Shown in pieces: positions 48,201 through 60,300 of a stretch of 64,000 bases of DNA. Location: NCBI GenBank assembly GCA_030704615.1, contig CM060734.1, positions 56,372,042-56,436,041 on the forward strand. The letters run 5' to 3'. The notes under the pieces were generated by a model that was given only the letters and a program-made list of their open reading frames with translations, had not been told where the DNA came from and did no database searches. A program made the position numbers and the translations under genes. This stretch comes from Takakia lepidozioides (lineage: Eukaryota; Streptophyta; Takakiopsida; Takakiales; Takakiaceae). Position 1 is the first letter of the stretch. Each line of letters starts with the position of its first letter.

Positions 48201-50358
48201 TTGGGATTTATCTCCTGTTTAACAAGTACACGAAATATGTGCTTATGGAAGGAAATCACCTGAGCGGTATTCCAGACTATCTTGACATGTGGTCGGACCC
48301 TACAAACGATCCAACCAAGTATACTGCAGGGATATTGAAGGACTGGAGTCCTTCTCACTTCAGAGACTGTGGCTGGTACCTTGACTGCCCACCGGAGCAC
48401 ACGACCTTTCAAGAACAACACATGAAATATTTGAACAATAATGTTGAGATGTTGGCGCCTCTGACTGACGAGCAGTACCAAAGAAACATAGCAACATTGG
48501 CTGCCAAGGAGCCTGATGCTCAGGAAACGCCGCAGAAGGGAAAGAAGGCGGGCCGCAAACCAAAAGACAAGGCTCTTGATGTCATAGCCATCTCACCAGC
48601 AAAGCCAAAGGACAAAGACAAGTCCAAAGAGAAGGAGAAGGAAAAGGACAAGGGGAAGGAGAAAGAAAAGGAGACGGAGAAGAAAAAGGAGAGTGGGCAG
48701 GACTTCACTGCTGGAAGATATACCCGCACAGTTCAGTGCGTGTTCGATGCCAAGCCACACCCTTCCCGTTCTGATTCGGCAGGAGAGATTAAAATTGTCA
48801 ATGAGGGTTGGCTGGCGATGATGTAGAGTCGAAAGAGAGGATACACTGGGGTGCCTTCGCCTACCTGGGACAACATAATCTCATTCCTCAATCTGGTGAG
48901 AATTCCAATTTCTTTCCTTTTTCTCTGAAAGTTTCATTGGCAGTATTTCAGTCTGGTTCTTTGAAAACATTCTTGCCATCGTTCTTAAAATAAATATGTC
49001 TGTTGCAGGTGAGCACTGGTCCCACCTTCGTGTGCGGTGTGCAGAAAACATATGCGGCTGACATTGTCATTCTCGACATCCCGGATGGCCAGGCTGTGCC
49101 AGAAGTTCTTCCAAAGGGCAAGACACCAGGCTGGAACAAATTCGAGGACAACTACTGGAGTTGGGTGTCCGGGTTCTGTAATAATTTCCTTTTCTGATGC
49201 AGGGACACTTCTGCTTTTTCAGTCATGTGACAAAGATAGTCGTCGGGCATTGGCATCATACCTGAAGTCTTCAAGGTTTGAAGTTTTGCGCACATGGAAT
49301 TGTGTTAACAGCCTCTACCTTGTGAAAGGGGGTTTCCCTGGTCAGCTGGTATGTCGTCTCCCTTCTGCTTGTGCTTTCATGATGAGTTCAATGTTCTCTG
49401 CAGCTCCACTCTAGAAGAATCTGTCAAGATCGACACCGATCATCCCCGATTCGTGATAAAAATGATTGTTTTATGCCTGAGTTCTGAATAGCCGATGTAC
49501 ACACTTCCACTATAGATTGTGTTTACCACACTAACCTGCTATCTTTGGTAAACGAGGATGTTCGAGGCGATCTACCTGTGGAGGATTCGCACCTCAAAGA
49601 CACCATCCTCCATCCGCAGCTTTGAGATTTCTGACCAGGGTTGTTTTGTCAACCCCCCCCTATGAGCCCCATGTCGATGACATTTTGTACAACTTCATGC
49701 AGTCTAGTCAGACTCTGAAGAGACCAGATGGCACTCCTTGGAGAGGTGCAAAGGAAAAATCCCCAGCGTTCATGCAAATACTGCTGGAGCCCCCCCCCCC
49801 CACCAAACTGTTCATGTCCTCATGTCTGGTGCAGGAGCAACTTGCCATGCATGCAAGGCAGGCGGAAGAAGCCTTTTTGGCATGGAGGGTGATTCTGACC
49901 TCTACAACACAGTGCTCCTCCCCCTTTTGTCTGGCTCCACTTTAGGCACACAGACTGATCGGATTCAAATTCGAAATGATGATGATCCCGAAGATAAGCA
50001 GGTCGACAACGACTTTTCATGTGAGTAAGTGCTAAACCCACTTTGGGAGCCATACTCAATTTCTCAATAACATCAAAGTTATAGTAATAATTTTTTCAGG
50101 CTATCTTTCAGGAAAGGCAGCGGTGGATCTTCAGGAGATACAGTCATTTGTGGCGAGTCTGTTTTCGACAGCCCCCTTTCCAATTTTCTGCTTCCTGATT
50201 ATGCCGAAGCAATGGCATTTCACGCGGCCGAGTCCCTATCCCCTGACTTTTTATTGCCCTGCCGTAGGTGTAGCCAGCGTAGATCCGGAGTTCTTAAATA
50301 CTTAGACTTAGATGCAGAGGAAGCGGGGATACATTGTACTGACTCTGAGTCAGACTGA
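45254..50358 (+). pseudogene. Copy A ParB-methyltransferase-like gene, decayed, ParB exon lost
   Basis: Exons can be placed from copy B: 1 (45254-45559), 3 (46221-46413), 4 (46498-46934), 5 (47020-47246), 6 (from about 48227 to 48895), 7 (49009-49348), part of 8 (about 49557-49790), then 9 and 10 (from about 49835 to 50358). Damage is extensive. TAA at 45458 interrupts exon 1. The whole ParB exon 2 is deleted, with the junction near 46205. Exon 4 lacks one base, the exon 6 acceptor is altered (AACAAG), and TAG at 48824 replaces CAG. Exon 7 has one extra base near 49188 and the exon 8 acceptor is destroyed. A deletion ending in a C run (about 49790) removes the S-adenosylmethionine motif of exon 8. 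Exon 9 is intact: HACKAGGRSLFGMEGDSDLY. This copy cannot make the full protein. Confidence 0.85.
47328..48100. repeat. Intron 5 palindrome array of copy A (eight sites)
   Basis: Sites lie at 47328-47349, 47450-47471, 47561-47582, 47653-47680, 47769-47790, 47877-47898, 47970-47997 and 48079-48100. The consensus core is GAATGTCGT-TG-ACGACATTC, and 47653-47680 is perfect with 13-bp arms. Near 47771 the core is ATGGCGT-TG-ACGCCAT: one base changed in each arm, so pairing is kept. Spacing is roughly 90-125 bases. Related single sites with other arms lie near 45720 (TGACGGTACCGTCA) and 45838. Confidence 0.9.
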
Positions 50359-50499
50359 ACTATGTTCTTTTAATATTCTGTTTCATCCTCTTTGGAAAAC
50401 ATTGAATCCCCTTCCTCCACCGTAGTTGTTCCTTTGGAAAGAAAAATAATCAAAGAATCAACTACCATTTAAATTGCAATATGTATGAATCCATCTCAC

Positions 50500-51082
50500 A
50501 AACCTCCCTCACTCTTGTTATATCCATTGTGCTTTCATCTACAGTGTATTCATGCGTGCTCCATTCATGAATGTTTTCCTTTGTTCAACATCCATTGTAC
50601 ATTCATCCTCTGTACTCTTTAATCCACCCCACAAACCTACCACACTCATGTCATATACGTTGTGCATTCGTCTAAAGTTTTAGTCATGCATCTTCTTGTC
50701 ATGAACGTTTTCCATTGTTCAACATCCATTATACATTCATCCATTTGACTCTTATCCATCCCTCATTCATCCATCTACATTCATTTTCACACTCATCCAT
50801 CTGTTTATCATCCAACTGTACATTCATCCATCATTTATTCATCTGTTGCTTTCAGGTGGGAATGACCACTGCCTTTTATTATGTCGTCCAGCTTGTTTCC
50901 GCGGTAAAGGGTGCCAATCCGCGGGAATATACTCCACTTCTTCCTGGGCGCGTGGTGACGCGGCCTTCAAGTGTGATGACGTGGAGTGAGCCCCGTGATA
51001 TGGCATTGGCGCAAGGTGACGTGGTGTGAGCGCAGTTGCGCTCACGCGTTCACGTGACCAGGCTCACGCCGAGGCATCCCTG
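50500..51082. repeat. Copy A 3' region: CATTCATCC repeats and right terminal inverted repeat
   Basis: About 50500-50850 is rich in 'cattcatccat' units, as in copy B (63160-63510). At 51017-51082 comes the GCGTGAGCG-rich terminal sequence ending ..GGCTCACGCCGAGGCATCCCTG, almost identical to the right end of copy B. The element therefore ends at 51082, and its target duplication should be GGGAGTTTC (51083-51091). The matching left end is not at the expected place in this window. Confidence 0.8.
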
Positions 51083-52128
51083 GGGAGTTTCCAGGGCGGA
51101 AGGTATTTCCTGTAACTTTCATTGTCTTCGTCCGTGTTGTCGTTGAATACCCATAGTTGCTGACATATTTCCATTGTTGTTGGTGCAGACCCATGCGTTC
51201 AAGGCCATTTGCTTGTCATGAATTCGGCCTGCCAACACTCCTGCTTATGTTGGGCATTTCGACGTTTGGGGATGAGGTCAACACATAGACCCAGATTGCG
51301 ACCCAGTCGAATCTTATGTTGTTCACAACTATATGGATGCGTCCCAGACTCTGAAAAAGACTGGAGGAATTCCATGGAGAGGTGCCCGGAAGAAGTCGCA
51401 TGCGTTCATGCAAACCTTCATTGAGACATGCAGCCGGCATGGTGGCAAAGTGGTTGACCTCTCCATGGGCACAGGTGCATGCCGAAACTCTTCTCCATTC
51501 TTCGTTGCACATGTTTCTCTCCTATTTTGGCTTCTAACATGGTTTCGTGCTTTCATTCGCTATCCTACAGGGGCTTCGTTCCATGCCTGCAAGTGTGTAG
51601 GAAGACATCTTTTTGGGTTTGAGGGGGACGAGGAGCTTTACTCTCGAATCATCGCTCCACTCTCTAAGGGATCCTCGCATTCGATCCAGATTGAGAAGAT
51701 TGTGGAGGAGCAAGATCTGCAAGAGCCGAATGCTCTAGATGTGGATTCGGATTTTTCAAGTGAGTAAGTGCATGTTCTTTTGTGGCAATTCATAGACCCC
51801 ATGACAGTGTTCCTTTTTGTGGCTGCAGTTTGGCTTCCAGAGTATTTACAAATTTTACTCATTACTGTGTGGTTGCAGGAGTCCTATGACGCCACGGTTT
51901 CTGCCGTTCTTTGCCAACCTGGATTTTTTTCCAAGTCCTCCAACACAATTTCATTTGCCATCTTATGCGGAGGCTGCGGCTAAGGAGTATAGTCTGCTGG
52001 CATCTCCACCTTCTCTGCTACACGAAAGACATGGTTTTCAGCAGAGCAGGGCTAGCGTCTTTGTGGACAGTTCTGCCTTCGTCCTGAACAGTGCGTCCTG
52101 TAGCAGTGGATCTTCTTTGTCCGAATGA
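51083..52128 (+). pseudogene. Copy D: C-terminal part of a diverged ParB-methyltransferase-like gene
   Basis: Starting directly after the right end of copy A, this reads the last bases of exon 7 (GSFQGGR, donor near 51102). Exon 8 starts at 51188 after GGTGCAG and contains QTLKKTGGIPWRGARKKSHA and KVVDLSMGTG. Exon 9 is GASFHACKCVGRHLFGFEGD then EELYSRIIAPL. A last exon ends SSGSSLSE at TGA 52126-52128. Two TGA codons interrupt exon 8, both where the relatives suggest Arg (CGA). The S-adenosylmethionine motif here is LSMGTG, closer to the classical form than in A and B (LSVSTG). Copy A appears to have inserted into exon 7 of this gene. Confidence 0.75.
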
Positions 52129-52368
52129 ATCGATTCTTGTGAAGGGTTTGTTTAAAAACCACGAGTTCATCTATATGCCTTCTTTATGATTGGATGTGAG
52201 CCTCTCTATCAACCTTGTATAACTGGGAAAATAACATGTGGTCCTTCTTAATCAACAAAGCAATGTGGACTCAAAGTTTGCAATATACACTGCACCCGGC
52301 ATAATTGATTTTCAAGAACGTCAACCAACCACAACGCTCGCCTTGAGTTATTCGATATACGTAAGCTC
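52129..52368. other. Flank of element B, including left 9-bp target duplication
   Basis: This is the 3' flank of copy D. CGTAAGCTC at 52360-52368 is the left target-site duplication of element B. On the minus strand a short frame (about 52359-52273) reads GERCGWLTFLKINYAGCSVY. It weakly resembles GWNKFEDNYWSWVFGFC of exon 7, so it may be a diverged piece of copy 0 exon 7. Confidence 0.5.
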
Positions 52369-52625
52369 CAACGACGCAATGGCGTGAGCGTTGCACGTGA
52401 GCGCGCGAGCGTACGCTCACGCAGGAGTGACGTGGCGTGAGCGTACGCTCACGCCAGCTGACGTGGCGTGAGCCTGCACACATGCTGACGTGGCGTGAGC
52501 GTCATGTCAGCATGCTGATGTGGCGGTAAATGATGACGTGGCACTGTCCGTCAACTGCCACGTCAGCATTAACATGCGCCGCCTATAACCGTGGATGGTC
52601 CTATGACCGTGGAATTAATGCAGGG
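52369..52625. repeat. Left terminal inverted repeat of element B, with 22-bp palindrome
   Basis: Repeated TGACGTGGCGTGAGCG units are seen. 52434-52455 is a perfect 22-bp palindrome (arms GGCGTGAGCGT / ACGCTCACGCC). It ends in a 'cctataaccgtggatggtcc' patch shared with the 1,575-bp element. These are probably transposase binding sites. Confidence 0.85.
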
Positions 52626-53018
52626 AATCTTGCCTAAATAGAATCAAGACGAGCGTTGAGGCCTACAATTGCAGCATCCAACATTGTGCAATTACAAATG
52701 TTTGTTTCACTTTTACAATTACGAAGACGACAAAATATCCTCACAAAGTGTGCGCCATAAAGGCTGCCACGAGAAGACTTCCTCCCTCCTCAAATAACAA
52801 TGAGAGTTATGATCATCTTCAAAAGATGATTGTAGTGCATAGCGACAGCAAGACATGTAGACTTCGAACGGTGCAATGACAAATGTGCACTACCTAAAAG
52901 TTGTCACTCAGACCTCACTCCGTATAGTTGGAGGCCATATCATTGCACAGCCGACGAATTGATGTGAATTACACATTTCAAATCATGGTCATCCACATAC
53001 CACATTACATAGTTCATG

Positions 53019-56000
53019 CTACCCATGTGTTGTATCCCGCTGCAAAAGAGTATCGACCTCGTTGAAACTCATAGTGGCCTGGTGAATGAAGTTGTCACGT
53101 TTGGGATCGCAAACCATCCTCCTCAAAAATATGAAATACAAATGTTTGCAGGGTATGAATTTACCTCTCTTGCCCAAACTGGTTGATAGCATATTCACAA
53201 AATCAGGACATGTGCAATTGGGGAAATTGGAAACCGTGATGTCGTAGGTCCTGTCATGAACAGCAGATGTGGAAGTGATGATTGTGAATACCCGACCATA
53301 TCCTGGATCGGGTACTTCCGTGGTGCTTCCAACACGAGCTTGGAGCATTCTTGCGGACTCCACTTTGCCAAAGTGTTCAGCGGTTGGAGGGAAACGCCGA
53401 ACGAGCTTTCCATCTCGTTTGGTTGGCCACAAGTCAGGATTTGCCGGGGGGACCCGGGAGGACGCAGGAGTAGTAGCACATGCATGGAGTTGGGGTTGTC
53501 TCGCAAGGGAAAAACCTGCCTCCTCCAGCATTTCAATCTCCTGAAAGCTGAGATGTGTTCCCACCTTCACGGGCCAAACGGTTGGAGGAGATGGCTTCAT
53601 CACTACGGAAGGACGCACAGTTCCATGCACACATCTGGCACAATCATCTGCGCAGAACCAGAACTTGTGGTTCTTGGCTTCTGGTTGACCGTATGGACGC
53701 ATCAAGCCCGTGAAAGTCGGAGCAGGAGTTCGGGCACCACCTCTGGATATAGATGAAGTGCACTTCTCGAAATTAGTTGCCCTGATCGCTGTACATTTCA
53801 CACGAGACCCGACACTTGTGCGTTCTATGTGCCAAACGTGGTCGGGGCATGCGGACTCAAGCACATCAAGGGGGTTGTTTCTCTCCTGCACCATTTCAGT
53901 GGCACTGTTTGATGCTGGAGCTTGCCGTCGTGTTGGAGGTTCCTCCACAATGGAGGTTCCGGACACGGAGCTGTCATGCAGGGGAACACGAGGCTTCGAG
54001 AAGTTATCACGGTCTGCCCTGTGGGAATCTGAATCCGAACCAGGTGGAGTGTTCAATTTCCTCTTACAGGAGCCGAATCTCTCCTCCCCTTCAAGATGTG
54101 GAACTCTAGAAACAAGTGGCGTTCCCTGGGCATACATGCTCACCGCCCGTGCTATCTTGATTGGATCCCCAGATCTGTTTGCAGCACGCAACATCAACTC
54201 CGATTTGTCCGGACCCTTGCCACCAACCCCACCTCGTAAGAAATCACGGTATCGGGTTTGTTGTTGCAAGGCACGTATCAAATCATCTGTTGTTGCCACA
54301 TACAAATCCCGACCTCTTTTCCCAGACTGCTGCAACCATGCATTGTGCACAGTTTCTGCCAAATTGCAAGATGGCATGTCTGCCATTTCCTCAATGGACA
54401 TGTTCTGCAAAGAGGATAACCACACTTCAGAATAGTGCACAGGAAACAACATAAAGAAAGCAACAAAAATATGGAAAGCAAATGTATGAATAAAGCATGA
54501 AATAGAAGCCTCGTACCATTGTCATGGCTGCTCCCCACTGTCTATACCGGAAGTGCCAAAACGCCAGCCAATCTTCCAATGCTCTCATACTCTCAAGTGA
54601 TGCAGCTCCAGAAGAGAACCACCAGGCACGAATTGTCTGGAACAAAGTGTCCGCCTCCTTCATTGTTCTAGCATCTTTGTACTCTTTGCACAATTTACGG
54701 TGCTGAGTCTGCATCTCTGGTTTGATGTCCGACTTTGTATGTTTTTCCAGAGATTGTGTCCAATGGAATAGACATGTACGCTCTCTTCCTGGCATAGGCA
54801 CTTTTGGGTCGCCCGATCCGAAGACAATACGAATAGCATTGAAATTTGCTTGAGCACTATCCGCCATGAAACCTGCGAAATTTGGAGATGGCAGCCCATG
54901 GCAGCCCATGACACGTATCAGGGAATTCCACATGAGCTTCTGGGATTCCGTATCCTCGGATTGCATGTCACAAACTGCAATTGTCATAACTCGTTGGTAC
55001 ACTGGATCGTAGACATGACAAGCCATTGTCGTCCAATCCTTCACTCGTTTCACATGATCAAACATAAGAAAACAGTTCTGCAAGTCCCCAGTCTTCTGCA
55101 TCCGCTTCACGAGGCTAACCCCACTGCCCTCCCCAACAGTCGACATTTTGAAAAGAAAAACTTTGATGGCACCTTGACCTGGGAATACATTGTCCTGGAT
55201 GTAATCGTACTTGCTCAGTCGTTTCAATTCCAAAATATTGTCTATGTAGCCTCTGATCCCAGAGCCCATTCTCAATGCATTGATCTGATGCCGAATGTTA
55301 GGTGAACTTAAAGTGGAGAAATGATCCATGACCAGGTCCAATGCTGCACCGTCAAGTTTAGTCCCCACAGAATCTCCTTCACTCAAAATATGGCTTTCCA
55401 AGAAGGACTTGCTTGCGCCAAGAGCAATTGCAGATGTTGTTGCGGATGGGTTTCTCCCGAACTCCTGTTTGATCAACCTCGATACTGTCTCAACACTCTC
55501 CCTGTAATCCCCCTTCGAGACAGGATGGTTATGGAATCCAAAATGCACACAAGCTCTCGTCATTGTATTCAAACGGTGGACAACATAGTACATTCTTGCT
55601 CCGCAGAGCGCCAAGCAGGATGGCACAAGTTTGCAGAATTTGCAGACGAAAGTGTTTGCCGGTGGAGGGGCAGTCCCAGGCTGAAATGGATTCTCTGCCA
55701 GACCCTCCCATTCGCTTTGATTATGAACTCCAGACTGAAGAAAGTGTCTGCAATTCAAATTATCACACCTAAGGTGTCCATTGCAAACTGTCCTCCTGAA
55801 AACAAGCTTGTCATCATTCTGAATATTGAATGTTTTTGTTCTGCACCACGGGTGCCCGTCGTGTTTCTTGTCCATTCCATGCATCATGATTGTTACACCT
55901 CCAACTCGCGGAGGAGGAGGCAGCTCGAATAGGATATCGCCATCAAAAGTCTCCGGCAAGAACTTCACAGGCACCTGCTTCAAAGATTCCCAATCAATTC

Positions 56001-56529
56001 CCCGCAACTCGCTTTTGAATCCAGCCATTCCTCCCATCGCCCGCAATTTTGGAATGACACTACAAATCTCTTCTTCATCAGCTTCTGCAACCACAGTAGG
56101 AAGGACTGGATTTGGAATTTCACTTATGTCATCATCGGAAGAATCCGAAAGCTCAACGATTGGAGTGGAGGACGTCTGTTCTTTTTTCACCACCACCTCC
56201 CTCTTGTCTTCAACGACCGAAGCAGCAGTCCCGGGCGTCACATATGACCCAAGGGACTTTCGCCGAGGCTCTCCAAGTACTCTGTATCGACCAGGACGCA
56301 CTCTCCACTGGCTGATATGAGCCGTCTCATCACGGTTTTGGAAAGAATATTTCACCAACTTCCCTTTCAGATCGTAAACCTCTTTCTCCAAAAAGATGGA
56401 GCCATTCTGCAGCTGAAAACGGGTAGCCAAGACATGTTCCAGAACAATTGCAAATCCATTGTCAAGGACTTCCTGGGAGAACGGCACTGGTTTGTCGTCT
56501 GAGAAGAACTCCGCTTCAGAGGAAGCCAT
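53019..56529 (-). CDS. MULE transposase with SWIM zinc finger, intact (element B)
   Basis: Exons are 56529-54517 and 54404-53019; the intron has GTACGA..TTTGCAG ends, phase 0. The product is 1,132 aa. Residues about 225-340 form a Cys/His-rich DNA-binding region (TVCNGHLRCDNLNCRHF, FVCKFC, HFGFHNHPV), like the WRKY/GCM-type fingers of MULEs. Residues 480-660 are the MULE catalytic core: Asp491 in CFLMFDHVK, Asp557 in FMADSAQAN, the C586-x2-H589 block (RTCLFHWTQSLEKH) and a candidate Glu652. Around residue 900 is another Cys-rich patch (KFWFCADDCARCVHG). The SWIM finger is at 1068-1092 (CTCPDF ... CKHLYFIF). The enzyme should bind the element's ends, cut both strands and reinsert it. No stop or shift interrupts the frame. 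The N-terminal half matches copy A almost base for base. Confidence 0.92.
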
Positions 56530-57384
56530 CTTCCTTCCTCGAGTATGTTTGTACCTTGCTATCGCAGATCTAGTGTAAATCGGTTTACTGCTGTCTCCAG
56601 AACACAGTTGAAGAATGAGCAGAGCATATGGCGGAGGAAGCTCAGATAACGACTGTGCATATTCTGTTATTCATTCCAGATATGCAGCCGTCCATTTTAA
56701 TTACTTTTCTTGTGGGCCCAGTGGTCAGAGAATCCATAGGGGCAGTGTCGGCAACTGTTAAACCGTTAATCAGAACCTCATCAATAAACCCAATAACAAA
56801 GCCGACTTCCTGGAAGCATGCCACAGGATCCGAGAATGGGATTGCAGATTAAGTAAATGTATCTATATACTACTACCAATGATCATGCGCACCTGGAAAG
56901 TTCCAAATGTGCAACGAATGTGGGGTTTGGATAACAAGGATGACCGTGTATGATATTCCAAAATTTGTCATCAAACTCTCGTTCATTTATATTTATTTGT
57001 TTAAGACTGCGCATCAATTTCTGGGATTCGCTGTTCTTTTTAAATATTGAACCAGTTATAATTTAGAACACGCCGTTTTGTTTTGGGCGGCACACGTCAG
57101 ACATCCATAACTGAATACGAACAGCTGTACACCAATTGCTGGCATGTGCACTAATATCGAAACGACTATGTGTAACGGTCACGCGGGAGGGAATCCGATG
57201 CTTCTAGAGACACGCAAGAACACAGGTTATCCCGCAAGAAATCGGGAGTCACTGCGTTTTTCTACTTTTCGCGCTTAGAGGGAGAGTGGTAGTCAAGCTG
57301 GAGAGGGTTCCTTCTAGAATACGAAAGAGAAGAAAGTCTCTTTATTTTACTTCCCTTAGAGAGAGACGCAGAGCAAGAGAGAAA
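56530..57384. promoter_or_regulatory. Divergent promoter region of element B
   Basis: This separates the two divergent start codons. Similarity to 44393-45253 is high throughout, including a ~100-bp stretch just before the methyltransferase-like start ('gagagagacgcagagcaagagag'-like). The minus-strand gene's leader is probably 56530-56620. No core elements are assigned with confidence. Confidence 0.45.
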
Positions 57385-60300
57385 ATGACGAGGCGTCGTT
57401 TGTTGGAGAACACAGGGCCAAGGCAGCAGGTGAACGCGGAGACTGATTCACAAGAGCAGACGGAGACTGAGGCAGCGGCTGCGACACAGCCGGCGATAAG
57501 AGTGCGCCAGCCTGTGGAGGCAGAGATGAATCGCAGGGACACTGAAGAAGGTGGAAGCACGCGGAACGCCGAACCTGAAGAAGGTCAAGAAACCCTTGCG
57601 CAGACAGAAACTCCAGCAGATGTGAGAGGGAAGAGGAAAGCTGCAGAAGGGGATCAAAGTTCAAAACCTAAGAAGGTGCCAGTAAGTTTTATCATATAGT
57701 CTATGTGATTGCCTTTCAAGGAGTCCTTCCTCTTCCATTCTTTAGCAGGAACTACTGAATCGCGAGCGTCGTTAACGCCATTCGATTCTGCTCATGAGAT
57801 TTATGTACCTATGTGTTTGAAGAGAGAGTCTGCACTTACTATTCTCCCTAAACTATACTGAATGTCGTTGCCGCCAATCAGTTGCACATATATGTCATTT
57901 CACAACACCGATCCGGCAGGTTGTTATCTTTTGTGATTGTCGTTAACGCCGTTCGCTATCGCTCTCACTTTTGTTTTGAATACGGCAGTCTCGGCTTTGC
58001 ATCTGTAGATTGTGCTGAATTCTTTCACACCATTCATGGTGAGTTTCCTTGATACAGAGTGATTGTCGTTACCGCCATTCACTATTTGCAAATGACTTAG
58101 TCAGAACTGAATGGCATCGTGCAGAAAACTGTGAGGTCGAAGCCTACAGGATCAGAGGGGAAAGGATCTGGAGATGGGGACGAGTCCGCAAAAAGCTCAG
58201 AGAATACAGATGAAGCAGATGAATCCGAAGTGCACTACCTTGACAAGGTGAAAGAACTCATGTCATTCCAGAAGGTAAACTCTCAGGAGGTTATAAGGGA
58301 CATGCTCGTATCTGGAGGGCGTCTGGACATACCTCTGTGCCGGATGATATCAATGCCTGTTGTGCGTCCACCTCTTTCCCATGACATAACAAAATTGGAG
58401 AGTGATTTTGTGCATGGATATAGACTTGGTGCACAAGTTTTTTATGTGTCCCTGACGGATATAAATGGGAAAAGCACATTAGTTTCTCCAGAGATCAGTG
58501 ATAACTGGGATGAGTGCTGGAAAGATGCCAATGAGGAGTTCGAGCTGGGCCTCATGATGGGAAAGAACACCCAGCAATTTTGCAACCACATGTTCTACGT
58601 CTGGGACGGCAACCACCGATTGCTGGCATGGATGGGATACATTCAGAAACACCATTCGAAAGACAAAGACAAGCATGTTGCTGTGGAGGCAATGGTTTTG
58701 GATCCAGGAAACGACATCGCTAGGCTTCTTACAGCTATGCACGACGTGAACAAGTAAGTCATCCAGGAGATTTGATTCCCTCTGTAGTGTCTTGTTGATC
58801 CTCAAAAAACAGTGTTAAGGAATGCAATGTTTTCAATGTTTTTGCAGATCGACAGAGAAATCGCATGTGACAACAAGCTTGGTTCACACACTATTCCGAA
58901 TTCAGAGGATTGGTCTGATGAAGCTGGATGATTTTCGGACAGTACTACCACCCAATATCATCAAGAAGTGCGAAACAGGAAGAGCTGCAGGCACTTGGTA
59001 TTCTTTGACACGAGAGGCGTTTCTGGAGTACATGTATGCGGTAAGCCCGAGTCTGTAATCTGTTTACTTTTCGAATACATGTTTAGAGTCCCTTCGGAGC
59101 TAATCACTACTTGAATGAATGCAGCAAGAACTGGCAGAGGCAGCTGAGAAGGGAAAATCCGAATATTACCGCACTACACCAGAGGAACTAAGGACATCAA
59201 AGGGTGTGGAAGCTGCAATAAAGAAGGAGTTTGAGATGCGAAGAACCAAATTGATGTCAGCCTTCGGAAAGCAGCTTAGAATAGTAGATCCTGGACTTGG
59301 TCCTGAGTTCCTTCAGCAGATCAAAACACACTATGACAAGCATGTGCATCCGGAGATGCAGCAGGAGAAATTGCACCGGCTGGCCATATCGATGGTCGAC
59401 CCACAAACAAAAATAAGGTGGCTGGAGATATGGAACTCAGATCAAACAGTAAAGGACTTGAATCAGTTCCCAAAGAGCACCATACAGCCTGGCACAAAGG
59501 TGGAAGGAATCAGTGATTTGGTGTTTGATAACTGGCTCCACAAGGCTACATTTTGGAGTCAGGTGTGTATTCGAACATGCTGTTTCTTATCTTCAAGTAT
59601 GTGATGTGTTTCTTTTTTGCAATTCTGACAAATATTCTATTTGCAGCTCGAAAAGCGCGCCGTCATTGTGCTGGATCAGACTTTGAAGGACCTGAACATT
59701 GCGATTGTTTCCCCTCCCCAAATGTCATTGGAGGCATACATAAGGAAGTGGAGAGGTCTCACCTGGAGATACTGTTTTTTCCGGGAGTTCTCCAAAGATG
59801 GTAACATTTTACGGTCCAACGACTTTGACAGTCAGGTTGGAGGAGAGTGGGCCATGATGCGAGTTGTGTACAGGTGAAATGTCATACTTGAAACTCTACT
59901 GTTTTTTTGGGAAAAATTGTGGCTTCATATGGATTGCAATCTTAGATCCAGATTGAATGTCGTTGACGACATTCACTTCTTTGTCTGAGTCATTCTTAAG
60001 CGAGTATATGAATTCACCTGGTTAGGATCTAAGGGTGCAATTATATTGTCCCTGATTAGAATTGATAATGTCCTTGAATGGCGTTGACGACATTCACATA
60101 CGGAGTTGTTGTGCGGTCCTCAAGGTTATTTAAATTTTTGTAATGTCCATAGAGGATACAATGAGGGTTGATCACTTCATTTTGCTGAATGTCAATGCAG
60201 ACATTCAGTTGTTCTGCATTGTTTTTTCCTCTTGCGATGAATATGGAGGCTTCATAAGCTCTGTTTTAAGAAATCCAAAGTGAATGTCGTTGACGACATT

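Noticed and set aside
48520-48729. Antisense Phe/Ser-rich frame
   Set aside because: It is the reverse strand of the Lys/Glu-rich linker of exon 6; the same shadow appears at 61112-61303 in copy B.
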